Positions 22,874-27,229 of a stretch of DNA of 27,229 nt are shown in pieces (the stretch's first letter is position 1; every line of letters starts with the position of its first letter). The translations under genes and the position numbers were made by a program. The stretch comes from Kiritimatiellia bacterium (lineage in GTDB: Bacteria; Verrucomicrobiota; Kiritimatiellia; RFP12; UBA1067), in NCBI GenBank assembly GCA_017405115.1, contig JAFRBA010000087.1:1-27229 (forward strand). The letters are read 5' to 3'. Under the pieces are notes generated by a model. The model was not told the DNA's origin. It worked only from the letters and a program-made list of their open reading frames with translations, and did no database searches.

Positions 22874-24151
22874 ATGAAAAAGAGTGTATTGTTGTTTCTT
22901 GTCTCTGCGGCCGCCGCGGCGGCGTTTGCTGATCCGTCCGTCACCGGCATCACCGTAAAGCAGCGCTGGCCGTGGAGCGACAAGATCGACGTTGACTTCA
23001 CGCTTTCTGCGACGACGAACTGCGATATCCGCTTTTCGTTCTCGCACAGCGGCATGGCTACAGGAAGGACCATCACGAACAAGTTCTCCGATGCCACGCT
23101 CTACGGCGTTGCACCTGGCGAAGGACACTTCACTATGACTCCCGCGGACTTGGGGATCAAGGGTAAGTCAATCGCCAACCTCGTGGTCACGGCGGAGGAA
23201 GTGGCGTCCGTCGCGGACCGCACGTTCCTCGTCCTTGACCTTTCGACCGGCGGTTACGAGTACATGTCGGAGCGTCCGTCAGATGAATGGGGCTGGACGA
23301 ACGCCGTGTACAAGGGTCAGAAAATGGCGTTCCGCCGCGTTCCCGCCGGAACCTACACGGTGGGACACACCGTGGACGAACTGAAGGTCGTAAAGAGCAA
23401 TCTCTCTGCCGACGAAAAGAGTTCAATGGGCCAACGGCAGATAGAGTTGACCAGTGACTACTACATCGGCATCTTCCCGGTGACAACCGCGCACATGGCG
23501 TACCTATATGGAGGAACTGCTGATCAGAAAACAAACTATACTGTCTGGCGGAACAGCTACGACGTCATTCGTGGCATGACGAACGCCGACGAAAGCGTCA
23601 GCGTCAACTGGCCTGTCACGGGAATCGGAGAGTTTTGCAATGATACATTCTTGACGCGGTTGCAGACAAGAGTCGGCGGGAAACTGGCAATCGACCTGCC
23701 TACGGAGACGCAATGGGAAATTGCCATGCGTGCAGGAACTGCGACGATCTTCCACAACGGCGGGACGTCTGAAAGCACGGCGACCGAGCTGCAGGCGCTT
23801 TGGCTTGAGTTCGCGCCAGACAGAACTGAGGCCGTGGGCCTGAGGACTCCAAACCAATGGGATATCTACAACCCGGTTGGAATGCAGTATTATTGGTGCC
23901 TTGACGCCTTCACGAGGACGACGACAAACGCGCAGGAGGACAACAAGTGGCCTGGGCAGTCGGGCCGCGACCCCGTTGGCCAGACATTTACGCCGGGGGA
24001 CGCTCTTGTGCGCATAGTCCGTGGCGGCGGTTATCAGACGGGAGCTGGACTCGGCTCCTTCCCCGGATTTCGCCGTGGATACCCGACAAGTTACAATTCT
24101 GTCGCCGTTCGCCTTGCCATCCACCTAGCCGACCCGCGCATTAGGCGGTAA
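22874..24151 (+). CDS. Secreted SUMF1-fold protein, copy 2
   Basis: A 425-residue paralogue of the preceding gene, with a signal peptide MKKSVLLFLVSAAAAAAFA and ribosome site AGAAAGGA (22857-22864) nine bases ahead. The N-terminal domain repeats the hallmark: VTGITVKQRWPWSDKIDVDFTL. The SUMF1-like part has FRRVPAGTYTVGHTV, LTSDYYIGIFPVTTAHM, IDLPTETQWEIAMRAGTATI and VGLRTPNQWDIYNPVGMQYYWC, with RGGGYQTGAG near the end. The last segment GFRRGYPTSYNSVAVRLAIHL contains no cysteine pair, so catalysis as in FGE is not expected. Its twin arrangement and shared N-terminal domain suggest divergence by tandem duplication. It is the last well-linked gene of the operon. Confidence 0.85.
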   Translation: MKKSVLLFLVSAAAAAAFADPSVTGITVKQRWPWSDKIDVDFTLSATTNCDIRFSFSHSGMATGRTITNKFSDATLYGVAPGEGHFTMTPADLGIKGKSIANLVVTAEEVASVADRTFLVLDLSTGGYEYMSERPSDEWGWTNAVYKGQKMAFRRVPAGTYTVGHTVDELKVVKSNLSADEKSSMGQRQIELTSDYYIGIFPVTTAHMAYLYGGTADQKTNYTVWRNSYDVIRGMTNADESVSVNWPVTGIGEFCNDTFLTRLQTRVGGKLAIDLPTETQWEIAMRAGTATIFHNGGTSESTATELQALWLEFAPDRTEAVGLRTPNQWDIYNPVGMQYYWCLDAFTRTTTNAQEDNKWPGQSGRDPVGQTFTPGDALVRIVRGGGYQTGAGLGSFPGFRRGYPTSYNSVAVRLAIHLADPRIRR

Positions 24152-24319
24152 CGCATGCCGCATCCTTCATCATCTACACTTCTGCACGGCTAAAATCTAC
24201 TGGCGGCAGATGGGGTGGGACATTGGCGTCCGCAACTACCGCGACTGCGGTCTCTCCGAGACCCAGATCAACCGCGGCACCGGCATAAACCTTGATTGAT
24301 TGGTGACAAGGAAATGGCT
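24152..24319 (+). other. Spacer with a coding-like remnant
   Basis: These 168 bases separate the second SUMF1-fold gene from GH3. In one frame 24210-24299 reads MGWDIGVRNYRDCGLSETQ, then INRGTGINLD and a stop, with codon use like a real gene. The frame also reads on upstream without a stop (KIYWRQ). No start signal or family match was recognised. It may be the 3' end of a deleted gene. No terminator or promoter is evident. Confidence 0.35.
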
Positions 24320-26932
24320 ATGAGAAGAATGTGTTTATTGGTTGCCGCGGCGGCGGCGCTTGTCTGTCGGGCAGACTATAAAGACCCGTCGCTGTCTGTC
24401 GAAGAGCGCGTCAAAGACCTTGTCTCGCGCATGACGGTAAACGAGAAATGCGCGCAGATAGGCATGCTGCGAGGCCGTCACATATGCTCGCGTGAGAACG
24501 GTGCGGCGGAAGTTCAGCTTGAGACCAATCTCGTAGAGCGGATGCGAGCGAATCCGTTCGGCAAGATAACCCAGATGCTCCGCAGCGATTTCTTCACCCG
24601 GCGCAACTGGGAGAACGGCGTCTTGCCGCACCAGCAGGCTAAGCTCGTGAACGACATCCAGCGCATCGCGGTGGAGGAGACGCGGCTGGGCATACCAATC
24701 TGGTTCGAGGACGAGGCGCCGCACGGGCTTATGGCGCTAGGCGAGCCCGTCTATCCGACTGGCCTTGGGCTCGGCTCGACGTACGACAAGGACCTCCTGC
24801 ACAGAATTGGAGAGGCCAAGGGCCGCGCCGCACATGGCAGAGGTCTTGTCTGCGTCTATGCGCCAATCCTCGACATAGCCCGCGACCCGCGCTGGAGCCG
24901 CGTCGAGGAGTGCTTCGGCGAGGACCCAACCCTCGTCACGCTTCTTGGCGAGGCCGAGACGAAGGGCATAGCTAAAGGCGGCGCGACAAGTTGCCTCAAG
25001 CACTATGTCGGCGGCGGTCTTTCTGAAGGGGGCCACAACGCCGCACCTGCGCATTTCGGCCTCATGGAGCTGTACAACGCACAGCTGCGTCCGTTTCGGG
25101 CCTCGATCGCCGCCGGGGCGAAGCAGGTCATGTGTACGTACCACAGCGTCGATGGCGAGCCGTGCACGTCGTCGATTTTCCTGCTTGACGATGTGCTGCG
25201 CGGGCACCTCGGCTTTCGCGGGTTCGTCCGCGCCGACGCGGGTGCAATTGAAAACGCATGGGGTCTTGGATCCGTCAATTCCGTCGAAGAGGCGTTTGCG
25301 GCGTCAATCGCCGCCGGATGCGACACCGACTACCAGCGCAACTCCATCGAAGCCGTGGGCCAGGGCTGGAGGGATGCATACGCCAAGGGGCTGATATCCG
25401 ACGAAGTCCTGGATCGAGCCGTCTCGCGCGTTCTTCGCGCGAAATTCGAGATGGGCCTTTTCGAGCGTCCCTACGCGCCCGAAGGCCCGATTGCGCGTGG
25501 AGAATTGACGCTTCCGACAAGGGACGAGCTCGTTTTGGAAGCGGCGCGGAAGTCTCTTGTCCTCCTGAAGAACAACGGGGTTCTGCCGATCGAGTCGGGA
25601 TCGCCTTCAATTGCCGTAATCGGTCCGAACGCGGGCGATCGCATAATGAATCAGCTTGGCGATTACTCCTACACGCAGAGACGTCAGGATGTGGTGACGG
25701 TTTTGGATGGTGTACGCATGTTCGCCCCTGGCTCCGTGGAGTATGAAAAGGGCTGCTCGGTGCGCTCACTCGACAAGTCGGGGTTTGCCGCCGCGGTTTC
25801 ACTCGCCGCGAAATCGGACGTGACCTTGCTTGTCCTTGGCGGATGTTCGTCGCCGTTCTCGCCGGACGACTATGACCCCGTCAACGGCGGTGTGCGCGCG
25901 AATACGTCCAGCGATCCCGGAAAGAGCGACAAGGAGTGCGGCGAGGGAACCGACCGCTGCACACTCACGTATTCAGGTGTGCAGCCCGAGCTTTTCAGGG
26001 AGATCCGCAAGGTAGCCAAGAAACTTGTTGTTGTGCTGATCCAGGGGCGGCCGCTTGAAGTCGCCGAGTTTGTGCGTGGAGCGGACGCTGTTCTCCTTGC
26101 GTGGTATCCAGGCTCGCGTGGCGGCGAAGCGGTCGCCGAGGCGGTGTTTGGCAGGGTGAACCCTGGAGGAAGGCTTCCCGTGTCGCTCCCGTTCTCGTCT
26201 GGACAACTTCCCGTCACAGACGATTCGCTTTTCCCGGAGCGCCGTATGTACATTGACGGGCCTGGCGATGCATTCCTTCCGTTCGGCTATGGGCTGAGCT
26301 ATACGACGTTTGAGTATTCAGGTTTTGAGATGATAGAACGCGACAATCGCGGTGTTCCAAAGCGGCTGGCGGTGACCGTGAAAAACACGGGTGCGCGCAC
26401 CGGCGACGAGATTGTGCGCTTCTACCTTACGGCAAGGGGGACAAGGATTCAACGTCCGTGGCGCGAACTCATCGACTTCGTACGCGTCACGCTGAGGCCA
26501 GGCGAGTCGAAGCGTGTTTTCGGAGAAGTTCGAGAGGAGTTCGTCGGTCATTTTGGGCGCGATGGCAAGTTTGTCCCGCCGTCGGCCTCTTGCGTCTACC
26601 GGTTCTCAGCAGATGGTTGTTTTATGCCTCCGCCGACAGGTCTGTCATACAATCCCGACAAGGGCTTCACATGGGAAAACCCATCTGACTGCGTGAATAA
26701 TACATGGCAGCGCTATTATCGGATTCTCGTTGCGTCGTCTTTGGAGATTCTCGCGAGGGACGAAGGTGACGTGTGGGATTCTGGCAATGTCTGCTGGCAG
26801 CACCCTGATTACGGCAATAGATACCTTGGGAGACCACTTGAGCCAGGGAGAACATACTGGTGGAAAGTACGCTCGTCGCTTGATTTCGTCTGGACCAAGT
26901 GGAGCGAACCAATGTCGATTCAGGCAAGATAG
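24320..26932 (+). CDS. GH3 family beta-glycosidase with extra C-terminal fibronectin-like domain
   Basis: An 870-residue secreted GH3 enzyme. ATG 24320 (MRRMCLLVAAAAALVCRA signal peptide) is preferred because AGGAAA lies about seven bases upstream; ATG 24314 would touch it. Domain 1 has WFEDEAPHGLMALG, VYAPILDIARDPRWSRVEECFGED, CLKHYVGGG and the nucleophile Asp306 in GFRGFVRADAGAIEN. The GH3 C-terminal domain has LVLLKNNGVLPI, VIGPNAGDR and NPGGRLPVSLPF. A fibronectin-III-like domain (NTGARTGDEIVRFYL) follows. About 95 further residues (SYNPDKGFTWENP to YWWKVRSSLDFVWTKWSEP) form an extra Fn3-like module. Beta-glucosidase, beta-xylosidase or other specificity is not decidable. It probably completes glycan breakdown started by the GH2 and GH123-like enzymes. 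Confidence 0.92.
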   Translation: MRRMCLLVAAAAALVCRADYKDPSLSVEERVKDLVSRMTVNEKCAQIGMLRGRHICSRENGAAEVQLETNLVERMRANPFGKITQMLRSDFFTRRNWENGVLPHQQAKLVNDIQRIAVEETRLGIPIWFEDEAPHGLMALGEPVYPTGLGLGSTYDKDLLHRIGEAKGRAAHGRGLVCVYAPILDIARDPRWSRVEECFGEDPTLVTLLGEAETKGIAKGGATSCLKHYVGGGLSEGGHNAAPAHFGLMELYNAQLRPFRASIAAGAKQVMCTYHSVDGEPCTSSIFLLDDVLRGHLGFRGFVRADAGAIENAWGLGSVNSVEEAFAASIAAGCDTDYQRNSIEAVGQGWRDAYAKGLISDEVLDRAVSRVLRAKFEMGLFERPYAPEGPIARGELTLPTRDELVLEAARKSLVLLKNNGVLPIESGSPSIAVIGPNAGDRIMNQLGDYSYTQRRQDVVTVLDGVRMFAPGSVEYEKGCSVRSLDKSGFAAAVSLAAKSDVTLLVLGGCSSPFSPDDYDPVNGGVRANTSSDPGKSDKECGEGTDRCTLTYSGVQPELFREIRKVAKKLVVVLIQGRPLEVAEFVRGADAVLLAWYPGSRGGEAVAEAVFGRVNPGGRLPVSLPFSSGQLPVTDDSLFPERRMYIDGPGDAFLPFGYGLSYTTFEYSGFEMIERDNRGVPKRLAVTVKNTGARTGDEIVRFYLTARGTRIQRPWRELIDFVRVTLRPGESKRVFGEVREEFVGHFGRDGKFVPPSASCVYRFSADGCFMPPPTGLSYNPDKGFTWENPSDCVNNTWQRYYRILVASSLEILARDEGDVWDSGNVCWQHPDYGNRYLGRPLEPGRTYWWKVRSSLDFVWTKWSEPMSIQAR

Positions 26933-26999
26933 GACGGCTTCTTTTAAGCAACGCCTATGTATTCAAGACACGTTACTTTTGGTAACATGAAAATCGCAA

Positions 27000-27056
27000 G
27001 GAGACCCCGGGAGCGGGCGTTAGCGGAGGGACAAGCCGCCGCCGCACTGGGACAAC
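27000..27056 (+). repeat. Dispersed GC-rich repeat, copy 2
   Basis: Partner of the element at 12574-12621. GGAGACC (27000-27006), then CCGGGAGCG, then GCCGCCGCCGCACTGGGACAA up to 27055 are in the same order. Filler between blocks differs. It directly precedes the TTATCAGGAA array. Confidence 0.45.
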
Positions 27057-27068
27057 ATATCCCCCTCG

Positions 27069-27121
27069 TTATCAGGAATTCCTGATAAGCTGGGTTATCA
27101 GGAAATTAGGATTATCAGGAA
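27069..27121. repeat. TTATCAGGAA array: one perfect palindrome plus two direct copies
   Basis: TTATCAGGAATTCCTGATAA (27069-27088) is a perfect 20-base palindrome. Two further direct copies of TTATCAGGAA lie at 27095-27104 and 27112-27121. Starts are 26 and 17 bases apart. So four binding-site-like units (three forward, one reverse) occupy 53 bases of AT-richer DNA in a GC-rich genome. Confidence 0.75.
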
Positions 27122-27229
27122 ATCTTCCTCTGGGCGAGTTGCGCCATTTGCCGCCGTTTGCGACGGCAAGCCATGTTTCATTGGATAAAGTTTACATTCG
27201 GCATGGCCGACACCGACCATGACAGGCGC

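Larger units (their letters stand above)
26933..27229 (+). other. Non-coding, repeat-rich right end
   Basis: The 297 bases after GH3 contain a small hairpin (GTTAC-TTTTG-GTAAC, 26972-26986), the second copy of the dispersed GC-rich repeat and the TTATCAGGAA array. I see no complete gene. An ATG at 27203 opens a frame (MADTDHDRR) to the window edge but is too short to judge. The array may lie upstream of a gene outside the window. Confidence 0.45.

Noticed and set aside
26972..26986. Rho-independent terminator of the GH3 gene
   Set aside because: The stem is only five pairs, AT-rich, and not followed by a T run.
27069..27121. CRISPR array
   Set aside because: Units are 10 bases, spacing is 17-26 bases, and no unique spacers of constant length or cas genes are present.
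27203..27229. Start of a further gene (MADTDHDRR) at the window edge
   Set aside because: Only nine codons are visible and no ribosome site or convincing promoter at the usual distance is present.

Overview
The window is chromosomal DNA from a GC-rich, diderm (LPS-making) bacterium. My best guess is the PVC group, probably a Kiritimatiellota or Lentisphaerae-like glycan degrader. The reasons are the LPS-export gene cluster, the order lptB-hpf-hprK-HPr-EI, secreted multi-domain glycoside hydrolases, and tandem SUMF1-fold proteins sharing a KQRWPWS-type N-terminal domain. The phylum is inferred from memory of gene families, not from a search.

Layout. (1) 11-7352 is a tight rightward housekeeping series: LptC-like, LptA-like and LptB LPS-export genes joined by 4-base overlaps, a ribosome hibernation factor, the HprK/HPr/Enzyme I phosphorelay, a lone DppB-type permease and a serine beta-lactamase-family lipoprotein. 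(2) 7380-7746 is a leftward tRNA operon (Gly-UCC, Leu-CAA, Ser-GGA) with its promoter, back to back with the next gene. (3) 7792-12513 holds a lipoprotein fusing a glycerophosphodiester phosphodiesterase to a phosphomannomutase-like HAD domain, a D-2-hydroxyacid dehydrogenase, an 85-residue Cys/His repeat protein, a GlpT-like organophosphate transporter and a DUF192 protein. GDPD activity would release glycerol-3-phosphate, which a GlpT-like carrier could import. (4) 12816-15267 has a MATE/Wzx-like flippase converging on, and overlapping, a XylR-type (LacI-like sensor plus AraC DNA-binding domain) regulator. (5) 15387-26932 is a carbohydrate-use locus divergent from that regulator: GH2 endo-beta-mannosidase-like enzyme, GH123/DUF4091-like enzyme, unknown secreted protein, two SUMF1-fold secreted proteins and a GH3 enzyme. 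(6) 26933-27229 is a repeat-rich non-coding end.

The most striking signal is in the non-coding DNA. Extended -10 boxes (TGGTATAAT or one-base variants) sit only 6-8 bases before the ATG of at least five genes, which have no Shine-Dalgarno sequence, whereas genes inside operons do have one. This predicts leaderless mRNAs for first genes. Other unusual items are two in-phase CCAAAT dyads over a promoter with no obvious gene, a palindrome-plus-iteron array of TTATCAGGAA at the right edge, the GDPD-PMM fusion, and an HprK with Tyr in place of the usual active-site His.
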